From: Fidelibacterota bacterium
GTDB lineage: Bacteria; Fidelibacterota; UBA2242; JAFGTP01
Direction of reading: 5' to 3'
NCBI GenBank assembly: GCA_016934035.1
Contig: JAFGTP010000046.1
Coordinates: 23,435-87,434, forward strand
Length of the DNA stretch: 64,000 nt
Part shown: one piece after another, positions 1-8,589 of the stretch
Position numbering within the stretch: position 1 is the stretch's first letter
Layout: every line of letters starts with the position of its first letter
The notes under the pieces: generated by a model
Told to the model about the DNA's origin: nothing
Seen by the model: the letters and a program-made list of their open reading frames with translations, nothing else
Databases searched by the model: none
Translations under genes and position numbers: made by a program

Positions 1-1
1 G

Positions 2-901
2 GACGGAATTCAAAATATTGTGGACAGTGGCGCTGGCGCCGTCATTCTCAAATCCCTGTTTGAAGAGCAGATTTCTGCCCAAACCCAGCAATTGGAACAG
101 CATCTCTATAGCGGTGCTCATGCCGAAAGTCTTGATTATATTCGAAATTACAGCAAAGAGCACAGTTTGGATGAATATTTGGATCTATTGGAAGCAGCCA
201 AAAAAATGGCTTCGATACCCATTATTGCCAGTCTGAATTGTGTCAGTGCCCGGGAATGGACGGATTTTGCCACCCGGATCGAAAATCATGGGGCTGATGC
301 CCTGGAATTAAACATTGCTTTGAATAATTATGATCCGAAAACAAGCGGTGAAGTCATCGAAGCCCGATATCTGGAAATTGTGGAAAAAATAATGGCCAAA
401 GTTTCGATACCCGTATCTGTCAAACTGGGGCCTGGTTTTTCATCTCTGGCCCATTTTGCCCGGCGGCTGGTCAATCGGGGCGTCAAAGCTCTGGTCCTTT
501 TCAACCGGTTTTATCAAAGCGACATCGATATTGAAAAAATGGAATTGACCTCGGCCTCTCCTTTCAGTTCGCCCAAAGAGTATTATCTTTCCTTGCGCTG
601 GATTGCCAATCTCTCTGGCGTCGTCGAATGTGATTTTTCAGCTTCAACGGGAATACATGACGGGCCGACTGCCATCAAATTATTGCTGGCCGGTGCCCAG
701 ACGTTGCAGGTTTGCTCCACACTCTATGCAAACAAGTTGGTCCGGGTGCAGGAAATGTTGTCATTTATGGAAATCTGGATGAAAACCCATCATTATGATT
801 CAATGGCATCCTTTCAGGGTAAATTAAGCCGGCTGCAATCTGATCATCCTGAAAAATATGATCGGCTGCAATATATCAAGGCGCTGACCGGAATCGAATA
901 G
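2..901 (+). CDS. Dihydroorotate dehydrogenase-like flavoprotein, 5' end outside the window
   Basis: The frame is open from base 2, so the GTG at 20 is probably internal and the N-terminus lies upstream of the window. The visible 299 residues form the C-terminal two thirds of a DHODH-type TIM barrel: a GAGAVILKSLFEEQI segment, a SLN segment, ELNIALN after a GADALELN strand, SVKLGPGF and a late phosphate-binding region. These are typical of the dihydroorotate dehydrogenase-like proteins that often sit next to pyruvate:ferredoxin oxidoreductase genes, rather than of PyrD in a pyr operon. The true substrate cannot be read from sequence. It is followed 29 bases later by nqrB and may share its transcript. 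Family assignment is firm; the reaction is not. Confidence 0.8.
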   Translation, partial: DGIQNIVDSGAGAVILKSLFEEQISAQTQQLEQHLYSGAHAESLDYIRNYSKEHSLDEYLDLLEAAKKMASIPIIASLNCVSAREWTDFATRIENHGADALELNIALNNYDPKTSGEVIEARYLEIVEKIMAKVSIPVSVKLGPGFSSLAHFARRLVNRGVKALVLFNRFYQSDIDIEKMELTSASPFSSPKEYYLSLRWIANLSGVVECDFSASTGIHDGPTAIKLLLAGAQTLQVCSTLYANKLVRVQEMLSFMEIWMKTHHYDSMASFQGKLSRLQSDHPEKYDRLQYIKALTGIE

Positions 902-930
902 CCGGTAAATATTTATATTTTAGGAAATTC

Positions 931-2094
931 ATGTTAAGATTTTTGCAAAAATTCAAAACGCATTTCGAAGAAAAAGGGAAATTGCACCGATTTTACCCGG
1001 TTTATGAAATGGTTGAAGCAATCCTCTTTGTACCGCCGGCGCGAACCCAAAAAGGGGCCCATGTGCGGGACGCCATGGATATGAAACGGGTCATGTTCCT
1101 GGTCGTCATCGCCGGTGTTCCGGCCTTTCTGTTTGGCATTTTCAATACCGGATATCAGCATTTTCTCTCGGCCGGCCTAAAGGCAACGACCGGAGAAATT
1201 ATTCTGAAAGGTCTGCTGATTGTATTGCCCATTTATATGGTCACGCTGGCTGTCGGAGCGGTCTGGGAAATTCTCTTTGCGGTGGTGCGCAGGCACGACG
1301 TCTATGAAGGGTTCCTGGTGACCAGTTTTCTCATTCCGATGATCCTGCCGCCGACGATACCGTTATGGCAGGTGGCCGTAGCCACTTCTTTTGGCATTGT
1401 CATTGGCAAGGAGGTTTTTGGGGGTGTTGGCATGAATATTTTTAATCCGGCGCTGGTGACCAGGGCTTTTCTCTTTTTCGCCTATCCGAAATCCATTTCC
1501 GGCGATTCGGTCTGGACTTTGTTTTCTCAACAAATTGTGGATACTTACACCACAGCCACGCCGCTGGCAGTCGTCAGTGAAGTTCACAGCGGGACGTCGG
1601 TCAGTTTTCTGGCTGAAAAAGGCTACAGCTTCTGGCAGATGTTTTTGGGCTTGATCCCCGGCAGTATCGGTGAAACCTCCACCCTGGCCATTTTAGGGGG
1701 AGCAGCCTTTTTAATCATCACCGACATAGCCAGTTGGCGGATCATGCTGGGGGTCTTTCTGGGTGGATTCGCCATCACAACCCTGTTCAATATTCTGGCG
1801 CCAAACCCGGACCATGTGCTGGCCCTGCCTTTTCATTACCAGGCGGTCATGGGCGGATTTGCTTTTGGCGCAGTTTTTATGGCCACGGATCCAGTCAGTG
1901 CCGCCGATACGAATTTGGGTAAATACATCTACGGTTTTTTGATTGGAGTCTTGGCGCTGGTGATTCGAAACCTGAATCCGGCCTATCCGGAAGGAATGAT
2001 GCTGGCTATTTTATTGATGAATCTTTTTGCACCGCTGATTGATTATTTTGTGGTTTCAATCCATAAAAAAAGGAGGATGAAACGTGCAAGATAA
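931..2094 (+). CDS. nqrB: Na+-translocating NADH:quinone reductase subunit B (NqrB)
   Basis: Membrane subunit of the sodium-pumping NADH:quinone oxidoreductase that carries covalent FMN and riboflavin and forms the main Na+ channel. The 387 residues show many hydrophobic helices, the conserved block EVFGGVGMNIFNPALVTRAF at about 161-180, and a flavinylation-type segment DTYTTATPL at 204-212, where T210 is the likely FMN attachment residue. Length is close to the roughly 410 of characterised NqrB. The 3' end overlaps the GTG start of nqrC by 11 bases, indicating translational coupling. No nqrA lies between it and the upstream flavoprotein gene, which is unusual for this operon. Confidence 0.93.
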   Translation: MLRFLQKFKTHFEEKGKLHRFYPVYEMVEAILFVPPARTQKGAHVRDAMDMKRVMFLVVIAGVPAFLFGIFNTGYQHFLSAGLKATTGEIILKGLLIVLPIYMVTLAVGAVWEILFAVVRRHDVYEGFLVTSFLIPMILPPTIPLWQVAVATSFGIVIGKEVFGGVGMNIFNPALVTRAFLFFAYPKSISGDSVWTLFSQQIVDTYTTATPLAVVSEVHSGTSVSFLAEKGYSFWQMFLGLIPGSIGETSTLAILGGAAFLIITDIASWRIMLGVFLGGFAITTLFNILAPNPDHVLALPFHYQAVMGGFAFGAVFMATDPVSAADTNLGKYIYGFLIGVLALVIRNLNPAYPEGMMLAILLMNLFAPLIDYFVVSIHKKRRMKRAR

Positions 2095-2809
2095 AAAATT
2101 CTACTCCTTTATCTTTATTTCCATTATCGCACTGGTCTCAGCCGGCTTGTTGTCCTTTGCCGTCATGTTTCTGCGTCCGCTGCAGGAACGCAATGAGGCA
2201 GTGGAAAAGAAAAAGAATATTCTCCTTGCGGTTGGCTTGGTCTATGAAAATAATACCCCTGGGCCTGATGAAATTCTTCAAATGTTTGAGGGAGCCATCG
2301 AACCCATTGTCGTCAATCAACTGGGTGAAAAAGTCGAATCGGGTCTGAACGTGGAAAAAATCAATCCGGAACTGGAAGAAAATAAACCCCCTGACCAGCA
2401 ATGTCTGCCTCTTTTTCTACAAAAAGAAAAGGGACAGGTGGTTTCCTATTGTCTGCCGGTTTTCGGCAAGGGGCTCTGGTCAACCATTTATGGCTACCTG
2501 GCCCTGGAAAAGGACCGCAATACCATTAAGGGAATCACTTTTTATAAAAATGGCGAGACACCGGGTCTGGGAGCGGAAATTACCCAAACCTGGTTCACCG
2601 GTAATTTTAGGGGAAAACAAATTTTTGATAACACCGGAAATCTGGTTTCGGTAAGAGTTGTAAAGGGTAAAGTTGACCCGGCTTCACCGGGCCTTATTCA
2701 TGAAGTGGATGGCATTAGTGGCGCTACCAAAACCTGTGAGGGCATCAATAGCTTTCTGCTGAAAGACCTGGCGAAGTATCAAGTTTTTTTGCAAAAACAA
2801 AGGGATTAG
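2084..2809 (+). CDS. nqrC: Na+-NQR subunit C (NqrC), GTG start
   Basis: Periplasmic-facing subunit carrying a second covalent FMN. The start is GTG at 2084, placed by a strong AGGAGG at 2071-2076 inside the nqrB end. The 241 residues begin with one transmembrane helix (about 8-29) and end with the FMN-binding domain. The flavinylation motif DGISGATKT is at 209-217, with T217 the expected acceptor. Attachment needs an ApbE flavin transferase, and no apbE gene is seen in the window. An upstream GETPGLGAE segment is also typical of the family. Confidence 0.93.
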   Translation: MQDKKFYSFIFISIIALVSAGLLSFAVMFLRPLQERNEAVEKKKNILLAVGLVYENNTPGPDEILQMFEGAIEPIVVNQLGEKVESGLNVEKINPELEENKPPDQQCLPLFLQKEKGQVVSYCLPVFGKGLWSTIYGYLALEKDRNTIKGITFYKNGETPGLGAEITQTWFTGNFRGKQIFDNTGNLVSVRVVKGKVDPASPGLIHEVDGISGATKTCEGINSFLLKDLAKYQVFLQKQRD

Positions 2810-2812
2810 CCG

Positions 2813-3427
2813 ATGTCTAATCAAAAGATATTTTTAGAACCGATCATAAAAAATAATCCGATTACCGTCCAGGTACTGGGTATTTGCTCTTCTCTGGCTG
2901 TGACTTCACAATTGAAACCTTCCCTGGTTATGGCTGTTTCTGTAACGGTCATCATCGCGCTATCCAATGTCATCGTTTCACTGATTCGAAGTTGGATACC
3001 CAAAAACGTCCGCATGATTGTTGAAATGACTGTCATTGCCACCATGGTGATCCTGGTAGACCAGTTCCTGCGGGCTTTTATGTTTGATGTGTCCAAACAA
3101 CTCTCGGTTTTTGTTGGGTTGATTATCACCAATTGTATTGTTCTTGGCCGGCTTGAAGGATTTGCCTTGCACAACCCGGTAGCTCCGTCCTTGTTTGATG
3201 GTCTGGGCAACGGTATCGGTTATGGATTGGTTCTGGTCATTATCGGTTTTTTTCGTGAGTTGCTGGGCTCGGGCAAATTTTTGGGAGCCCAAGTCATTCC
3301 TGACGGACTTTATGACGCGGGGTATGTCGACAATGGTTTGCTCATGTTGGCGCCGGGAGCGTTCTTTTTACTCGGATTGATCGTATGGCTGCAACGTTCA
3401 GTTACCGGACAATATGAGGAAGATTAG
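2813..3427 (+). CDS. nqrD: Na+-NQR subunit D (NqrD)
   Basis: Integral membrane subunit of 204 residues with six predicted helices. Together with NqrE it forms the inverted-repeat core that holds an intramembrane iron centre. Conserved features include VQVLGICSSLAVT near the N-terminus and IITNCIVLGRLEGFA at about 104-118, where the cysteine is an iron ligand in the family, followed by NGIGYGLVLVIIGFFRELLGSG. It starts three bases after nqrC stops. A GAGGAAG at its 3' end serves as a ribosome binding site for the small ORF that follows. Confidence 0.93.
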   Translation: MSNQKIFLEPIIKNNPITVQVLGICSSLAVTSQLKPSLVMAVSVTVIIALSNVIVSLIRSWIPKNVRMIVEMTVIATMVILVDQFLRAFMFDVSKQLSVFVGLIITNCIVLGRLEGFALHNPVAPSLFDGLGNGIGYGLVLVIIGFFRELLGSGKFLGAQVIPDGLYDAGYVDNGLLMLAPGAFFLLGLIVWLQRSVTGQYEED

Positions 3428-3430
3428 AAA

Positions 3431-3532
3431 ATGGAATTAGGTTACAATTCTGATGCGCCGGGGACCTTGCCGCTGCCTGTGGGGATCAATAGTATCAATC
3501 TCTGGTTAACGGGAAAAAAAGTTGGAGCATGA
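3431..3532 (+). CDS. Possible 33-residue peptide ORF between nqrD and nqrE
   Basis: A 105-base gap separates nqrD from nqrE, wide for this tight operon. It holds an ORF starting ATG at 3431, eight bases after GAGGAAG (3416-3422). It ends in TGA at 3530-3532, directly followed by the nqrE ATG. The peptide begins MELGYNSDAPGTLPLPVG, is not an obvious membrane helix, and I do not recognise it. The stop-start junction suggests translational coupling to nqrE, but the ORF could also be chance reading of a spacer. Its first codons resemble the start of nqrE (both ATG GAA TTA), which could reflect a small local duplication. Confidence 0.35.
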   Translation: MELGYNSDAPGTLPLPVGINSINLWLTGKKVGA

Positions 3533-4144
3533 ATGGAATTAATTAATCTGGCGATAAAAGCGATTTTTGTGGAAAATATCCTGCTGGCGTTTTTCCTGGG
3601 GATGTGTTCTTATCTGGCGGTATCCAAAAAAGTATCAACCGCTATAGGTTTGGGAATTGCGGTGGTCTTTGTGCTGGCCATCACCACACCGGTCAACTGG
3701 TTCGTATATACCTATGTTTTAAAAAAAGGAGCGCTGATATGGATCAGCCCGGCTTATGCCATAGTTGACCTTTCCTTTTTGAATTTTATCGTGTTCATTG
3801 CGGTAATTGCCTCGATGGTACAGATTGTCGAGATGATTGTGGAAAAGATTTCCCAGAAGCTGTATTACGCCCTTGGAATCTTTCTGCCATTGATCACGGT
3901 CAATTGTGCGATTCTCGGTGTGGCTCTCTTCATGGTAGAGAGAAATTATTCACTGGCTGAATCATCGGTTTTTGGCGTGGCTTCAGGAATTGGCTGGTTT
4001 CTGGCCATCATTTCCATGGCAGCCATTCGGGAAAAATTGCGGTATTCTCATATTCCAAAAGGATTGAAAGGCCTGGGGATCACCATGCTGATCACCGGCC
4101 TGGTGGCCATGGCTTTTATGTCCTTTTCCGGAATAAATATCTAG
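3533..4144 (+). CDS. nqrE: Na+-NQR subunit E (NqrE)
   Basis: Partner of NqrD in the membrane core of the sodium pump, 203 residues and six helices. Conserved blocks include [20 protein letters not shown] at the N-terminus, which carries one iron-ligand cysteine, [12 protein letters not shown] mid-protein, [18 protein letters not shown] with the second cysteine, and [20 protein letters not shown] at the end. These match characterised NqrE closely and distinguish it from NqrD. The start codon directly follows the TGA of the small upstream ORF. Confidence 0.94.
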   Translation: MELINLAIKAIFVENILLAFFLGMCSYLAVSKKVSTAIGLGIAVVFVLAITTPVNWFVYTYVLKKGALIWISPAYAIVDLSFLNFIVFIAVIASMVQIVEMIVEKISQKLYYALGIFLPLITVNCAILGVALFMVERNYSLAESSVFGVASGIGWFLAIISMAAIREKLRYSHIPKGLKGLGITMLITGLVAMAFMSFSGINI

Positions 4145-4154
4145 GAAGACGGGA

Positions 4155-4328
4155 ATGCTGACCTTATCGACGGCTATCGTTGTTCTTGGTTTCAGTATAC
4201 TGATGCTGGGCCTGGTATTAAGCCGCAAAGAGAGACGACAAAAATCTCAGGGAAAACCGGCTTCCTGTGATGGCTGTACAACCTGCAGTTGCCATGTTCA
4301 ATTCCCAAATCATTGTCAGGAGAAATAG
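4155..4328 (+). CDS. nqrM: NQR maturation protein NqrM (DUF539-type), 57 residues
   Basis: The small gene runs from ATG 4155 to TAG 4326-4328 and abuts the nqrF ATG with no spacer. The protein has one N-terminal transmembrane helix (about 4-22), a basic SRKERRQKSQ stretch, and a C-terminal cysteine cluster, SCDGCTTCSCHVQFPNHC, with five cysteines. This layout matches NqrM, a small protein needed for assembly of active Na+-NQR and thought to supply iron for the cysteine-ligated centre in NqrD/NqrE. In gammaproteobacteria nqrM lies after nqrF and apbE. Here it sits between nqrE and nqrF. Recognition rests on helix plus cysteine pattern plus operon position. Confidence 0.85.
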   Translation: MLTLSTAIVVLGFSILMLGLVLSRKERRQKSQGKPASCDGCTTCSCHVQFPNHCQEK

Positions 4329-5567
4329 ATGCTTTTTATCATCAGCAGTATTGTAACGTTTTTGGTAATTGCTCTTTTATTAACAGCAGCGATCACGTTT
4401 ATTGAATCAAAACTTGTCTATAAAGGTAATGTCAAAATTAAAGTCAATGACGATCCCGACCATATCCTTTCTACCCAGGCCGGTGATACCCTGCTGAACA
4501 CACTGAATGAAAACGGAATTTTCATTCCTTCGGGATGCGGCGGCAGCGGAACCTGTGGCGTTTGCAAATGCCAGGTAACAGAAGGTGGTGGCGAACTTCT
4601 GCCTACTGAAGAGTCTTATATCAATCGCAAAATGGCCAAGGAGCACTGGCGACTTTCCTGCCAGGTCAAAGTCAAAAACGACATGGCTTTAAAAGTCCCT
4701 GATGAGATATTCAATGTGAAAAAATGGGAGTGCAAAGTCCTTTCCAACAAAAATGTGTCCACCTACATCAAAGAGTTTGTGGTCCAGCTGCCTGAAAAGG
4801 AAATTTTGGATTTTCGGGCCGGTGGCTACATTCAGATCGATGTTCCGAAATACTCCATTCAGTTTAAAGATTTCAATATTGATGAAAGATTTCAGGATGA
4901 GTGGAGAGAATATGGCATTTTTGACCTTTCCGTCAAAAACCATGAAGCCACTTCCCGTGCCTATTCCATGGCCAATTATCCTGTAGAAAACCATGTCATC
5001 AAACTGAATGTCAGGATCGCGACACCGCCCTGGGACAGAAAGAAAAAGGCTTTTAAAAATGTCCCTTCAGGAATCTGTTCCTCCTACATTTTTAGTTTGA
5101 AACCCGGCGATAAAGTGTCGGTTTCCGGACCTTACGGTGAATTTTTTGCCAAAGCTACTGATAAAGAAATGGTCTTTATCGGCGGTGGTGCCGGTATGGC
5201 GCCTATGCGTTCCCATATTTTTGATCAGTTACTGAGATTGAATTCCAGCCGCAAAATGACCTTTTGGTATGGCGCTCGCAGCTTACGGGAAGTCTTCTAT
5301 CAGGAAGAGTTTGATCAGCTGGCTGCTGAAAAGGAAAATTTTCAATGGCACCTGGCTCTTTCTGATCCGCGGCCTGAGGATAACTGGAGTGGTCTCTGCG
5401 GTTTTATTCACAAAGTGCTGTATGACCATTATCTGAAAGACCATGAAAGTCCTGAAGAATGTGAATATTATATCTGCGGGCCGCCGATGATGATCAGTGC
5501 TATCACCAAAATGCTCGATGATTTGGGTGTGGAACCTGAAAATATATTGTACGATGATTTTGGTTAA
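4329..5567 (+). CDS. nqrF: Na+-NQR subunit F, NADH-oxidising [2Fe-2S]/FAD subunit (NqrF)
   Basis: Entry point for NADH electrons. The 412 residues start with a membrane helix (about 2-25). A plant-type ferredoxin domain follows, with cluster ligands C70, C76, C79 and C111. Next comes a ferredoxin-reductase FAD domain (RAYSMANYP at 210-218) and an NADH domain with [12 protein letters not shown] at 285-296 and ICGPPMM near the end. The aromatic-poor terminus YDDFG is also typical. This subunit separates NQR from the related RNF complex, which uses RnfB/RnfC. It directly follows nqrM. Confidence 0.95.
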   Translation: MLFIISSIVTFLVIALLLTAAITFIESKLVYKGNVKIKVNDDPDHILSTQAGDTLLNTLNENGIFIPSGCGGSGTCGVCKCQVTEGGGELLPTEESYINRKMAKEHWRLSCQVKVKNDMALKVPDEIFNVKKWECKVLSNKNVSTYIKEFVVQLPEKEILDFRAGGYIQIDVPKYSIQFKDFNIDERFQDEWREYGIFDLSVKNHEATSRAYSMANYPVENHVIKLNVRIATPPWDRKKKAFKNVPSGICSSYIFSLKPGDKVSVSGPYGEFFAKATDKEMVFIGGGAGMAPMRSHIFDQLLRLNSSRKMTFWYGARSLREVFYQEEFDQLAAEKENFQWHLALSDPRPEDNWSGLCGFIHKVLYDHYLKDHESPEECEYYICGPPMMISAITKMLDDLGVEPENILYDDFG

Positions 5568-5585
5568 TACTTTTAACCCGGAAAG

Positions 5586-5835
5586 TTGCGCATATTTTGT
5601 TGCTTCCTGTCAATTTCCTCTCCGGGAAACGGATTTTTAGAAAGTTTTACCAGTGGTGTGGGTATGGTTTTTTGTACCGCCAAAACTGAAAAAGAAGGAA
5701 AAGTCCTGCAATATACCGTAGGGCCTTATTGGGATGGAAGTGAAGTCTGGTTTATTACCGCCGGTTGTGCTTGGGTACCAGGGCTGGAAATTCTATAAAT
5801 TTCGTTATAAACTAGATGAACAATATTTTGAATAA
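5586..5835 (+). pseudogene. Decayed, internally deleted cydB remnant (cytochrome bd oxidase subunit II)
   Basis: One frame from about 5586 reads FCCFLSISSPGNGFLESF, then GVGMVFCTAKTEKEGKVLQY, then TVGPYWDGSEVWFITAG. This lines up with the N-terminal part of CydB, whose hallmark is GVGM, then a charged segment with TE, then GPxWDGNEVWLITAG. A second frame picks up at about 5765 and reads PVVLGYQGWKFYKFRYKLDE before TAA at 5833-5835, which resembles the extreme C-terminus of CydB. About 230 middle residues are therefore missing and the two ends are joined out of frame. Tryptophans expected near the N-terminus appear as cysteines. I infer a dead fragment. No cydA is present. Confidence 0.7.
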
Positions 5836-5849
5836 AAAGGAGTGGCCAC

Positions 5850-6293
5850 ATGAAAACAGCCGAAGAAATTTTAAAAGTAAAAGGAACCGAAATAGTGTCA
5901 GTGGAATCCGGTTCAACCATTTTTGAAGCAATCCAATTAATGAATGAAAAAAATATTGGTTCTGTGGTCATCATGAAGTCCGGTGAAATACTGGGGCTTT
6001 GGACGGAGCGGCATCTGAAAAATGCAATATTAATGGAGGATTTTGATATCCATAAATCGATTATCGATGAATACATGAACAAAAATTTGGATATTGTCAC
6101 TGCGGACGAACCGATATATCTGCTTTCAGACAAATTACTGGGAAAAAAGATTCGATATCTTTTTGTAGGCAAAAACAATAAAATTATCGGCCTTCTTTCT
6201 GCTGGTGATGTCATTCGTGCCTGCCTGATTGAAAGGACCCACCAGCTGCAGGATATCGGACTGGAATACTATGAAAGTTGGAAACATAACTGA
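5850..6293 (+). CDS. Tandem CBS-domain protein
   Basis: A 147-residue protein made almost only of two CBS motifs. The first spans about 12-68 (VSVESGSTIFEAIQLM, IGSVVIMKSGEILGLWTERHL) and the second about 72-135 (LDIVTADEPIYLL, IRYLFVGKNNKIIGLLSAGD). Stand-alone CBS pairs usually bind adenine nucleotides and act as sensors or regulators. No output domain is attached, so the target is unknown. AAAGGAG at 5836-5842 lies at good distance from the ATG and directly follows the cydB remnant stop. Confidence 0.85.
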   Translation: MKTAEEILKVKGTEIVSVESGSTIFEAIQLMNEKNIGSVVIMKSGEILGLWTERHLKNAILMEDFDIHKSIIDEYMNKNLDIVTADEPIYLLSDKLLGKKIRYLFVGKNNKIIGLLSAGDVIRACLIERTHQLQDIGLEYYESWKHN

Positions 6294-6345
6294 TGGCAAA
6301 ATATAATGCAAAGCTGAAAACAGGCGGGGTATGCCACTGGAATTT

Positions 6346-7428
6346 TTAGATTTCGATTTTTAAAAATTCATGGTAATATTGATATAATTTTTGAACGACA
6401 TTGTGGTAATCATGCACTTGGTCAACCCAATTTCGTCCTTCCACACATTTTTTCCAGAGCCCTTCACGGTCCTCTATCAGTTCAATCAGTTTTTCTTCCA
6501 GGTCCCCTTCTCCGGCGCTGATGAAGGGATGATCGGGAATAAATTTTTGAAAGTCTGCATTCATGAAGGTGACACTGGCAATACCCATGGAGAGCGATTC
6601 CAGGGAGTTCATACCATATCCGGGTGCATGGTCTGTAATCTGGTCAATGTAAATATCTGCCTCGGCTTTCAGTTTCAGCAGGCGGTCATGGGGCATATTT
6701 TCAATAAAAATAAAGCGAATATGATGGGTTTTTTCCAGTTTTTGACAGACTTCGATAATTTTATCAGAACCTTTTACCTTGCGGTTGGTGGTGGCATGGC
6801 AGATTGTGATGGGATTGTTGAGTTTTTGCTTGGGGTGAAAAGAACGAACATCATAGGGTAAAAAGAGATAATGAATATTGGGATGACGGTGCGTCAGATC
6901 CAGTTCGTTGGTCAGGTTGAGGTCGCTTAGTTCATCCATGGCCGGAATGACACCACGATTGCGCATGTCCTGGCCGTGATAGTGGCAGACGATCTTTTTG
7001 CCTTTGGTTTTCATTTTTCGTGCAAATTTTCCATTTCTGAAGAAGTCTGTTCCCCACTCAAAATGAATAATATCAAATTCGTCCAGAGCATATTTTTTTA
7101 TGGCATGATGGATAATGGGAATCCAAAGTAACTCGCGCAGTTGAAACAATCCTTTTTGCCAGGCCGGCGGGTCCCAGACCGGGGGATTTCCGCCCAGGTC
7201 CTTCCAGGGCTCTTTTTTTTCCACATTTTTCAGAAACCACAAACGGAAATTCACATAGCGGCGGCTGGCGGATAAAAAAGGCAGGTGAAGACAGATGTCT
7301 TCTTTGTATCCGCTGGAGGAGGGGAAGAATGTCACATAGCGGCAATCATGCCCGTTGGCTTCATGGGCTTTTTTCCAGTAGGTCAAAGTACCGACTGTAT
7401 TTTCAGGGGAAATATAGAGGATTTTCAT
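6346..7428 (-). CDS. Glycosyltransferase, GT4-like
   Basis: A 360-residue GT-B fold protein beginning MKILYISPENTVGTLTYWKKAHE, with the N-terminal Rossmann half and a C-terminal half carrying HATTNRKVKGSDKIIEV, then an acidic-rich segment around GYGMNSLESLSMGIASV. That last segment corresponds to the donor-nucleotide binding EX7E region of GT4 enzymes. It probably adds a sugar to a surface polysaccharide or lipid-linked intermediate on the cytoplasmic side. It overlaps the next upstream gene (7425-8552) by four bases, so the two are translated together. Donor and acceptor cannot be deduced. Confidence 0.8.
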   Translation of the reverse strand: MKILYISPENTVGTLTYWKKAHEANGHDCRYVTFFPSSSGYKEDICLHLPFLSASRRYVNFRLWFLKNVEKKEPWKDLGGNPPVWDPPAWQKGLFQLRELLWIPIIHHAIKKYALDEFDIIHFEWGTDFFRNGKFARKMKTKGKKIVCHYHGQDMRNRGVIPAMDELSDLNLTNELDLTHRHPNIHYLFLPYDVRSFHPKQKLNNPITICHATTNRKVKGSDKIIEVCQKLEKTHHIRFIFIENMPHDRLLKLKAEADIYIDQITDHAPGYGMNSLESLSMGIASVTFMNADFQKFIPDHPFISAGEGDLEEKLIELIEDREGLWKKCVEGRNWVDQVHDYHNVVQKLYQYYHEFLKIEI

Positions 7429-8552
7429 CGATGCAGGACCTCTTCATAGATTTGATAAAGTTTGGTTTCCATCTCCTGCCAGTTGTACTTTTCCTTGACG
7501 GCTTCGTGTCCCTTTTCACCCATGGAGGCAGCCATTTCCGCATTTGATAGAATTGTAATAATGGCAGCGGCGAGGGATTGGGCGGAGATTTCTTCAAGCA
7601 CGATGCCTGCCTGGTGGTTTTTTACAAAAAGAATGGTGGAGGGTACTTTTGCGGCAATTACCGGCACTTTACAGTACATATATTCAAAGGGTTTAATCTG
7701 AATGGAGCGTTTGAAGGATTCATTGGGGGCCATGGAAGCCAATCCCACATGGGCGGATTTCATCAGCCTTGGAATTTCCTGATAGGGTACAGGGGGACGA
7801 ATTTCAATTTGGTCCTGAAGGCTGTTTTTTTGAATGATCTCATCCAGTGTCTGTTTAAACCAGGGCGTTGTGATACCCATGAGCAAGAGTTTTGCGTATG
7901 GGATTTTTTCGCGAACATATTTCATGGATTCTACCATCAGTTCAATATTACGGGCCGGTGAAATTTGCCCCGGATACAATACCAGCGGGAAATTGGATTT
8001 TTGCACTGCGCCGGTTTCAAAATGCGTTAACAAGGGGTAGTTGTAAATCAAATCCAGCCGGTGGTTAAAAGGCTTAAAACCCTCCGCCACCCAGGGTGTC
8101 ACGGTTATAACCTGGTCAACGAAAGCAGAACATATCCATTCTATAGCCTGTGCCAGTACTGCAATAGGCCATATGAGGTATTTGGGCCGACGGGTAAATT
8201 CCATGAAATAATAATAAATTGTTTCATGGGCATCATAGATAATTGTTTTACCATATCGAAATTTCAGCCACAAAAAGTAAGGAAGCAGTTCAAATTCATG
8301 AATATGGTAAAGGTCGGCGTTCAGGGCCTTAGCGGTTCGATATGCAATCCCCAGATTTTTGAAAAATGATTTTTCTTGATAAAGGACAAAAGAGACGTTG
8401 TTTTTCGTGGTGACTTCCTCCCTTTTCGGCGCCACAAGGGATATTCGGGAATATTTTCGGGCCAGGGATGAGCACTCCTTATAAAAAATACGATCATCGG
8501 TGGGATTGTGGCCGACGGTGACATGACAGATATGGGGATTGATATTTTTCAA
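7425..8552 (-). CDS. Glycosyltransferase family 4 protein, apparent TTG start
   Basis: The 375-residue protein opens HICHVTVGHNPTDDRIFYKE, typical of GT4 capsule glycosyltransferases. It has an N-terminal acceptor domain with YDAHETIYYY and a C-terminal domain with LVLYPGQISPARNIELMVE and KPFEYMYCKVPVIAAKVPS, the EX7E-type donor site. The reading frame has no in-frame ATG near its start. The TTG at 8550-8552 is used here, but the frame stays open further upstream into the flippase gene, so the start is uncertain. It lies between the flippase and another GT4 gene in a polysaccharide operon. Confidence 0.8.
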   Translation of the reverse strand: MKNINPHICHVTVGHNPTDDRIFYKECSSLARKYSRISLVAPKREEVTTKNNVSFVLYQEKSFFKNLGIAYRTAKALNADLYHIHEFELLPYFLWLKFRYGKTIIYDAHETIYYYFMEFTRRPKYLIWPIAVLAQAIEWICSAFVDQVITVTPWVAEGFKPFNHRLDLIYNYPLLTHFETGAVQKSNFPLVLYPGQISPARNIELMVESMKYVREKIPYAKLLLMGITTPWFKQTLDEIIQKNSLQDQIEIRPPVPYQEIPRLMKSAHVGLASMAPNESFKRSIQIKPFEYMYCKVPVIAAKVPSTILFVKNHQAGIVLEEISAQSLAAAIITILSNAEMAASMGEKGHEAVKEKYNWQEMETKLYQIYEEVLHR

Positions 8553-8589
8553 ATCAACACCATTGTTTCCTTTGGGCCTGCCATTGTTA

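Noticed and set aside
931..5567. RNF complex instead of NQR
   Set aside because: The last gene has the NqrF layout (membrane helix, plant-type ferredoxin, FAD/NADH domains) and nqrM is present; RnfB and RnfC are absent.
5586..5798. 70-codon ORF as an intact small gene
   Set aside because: Its match to a CydB N-terminal region and the frame change to a CydB C-terminal end favour a pseudogene.
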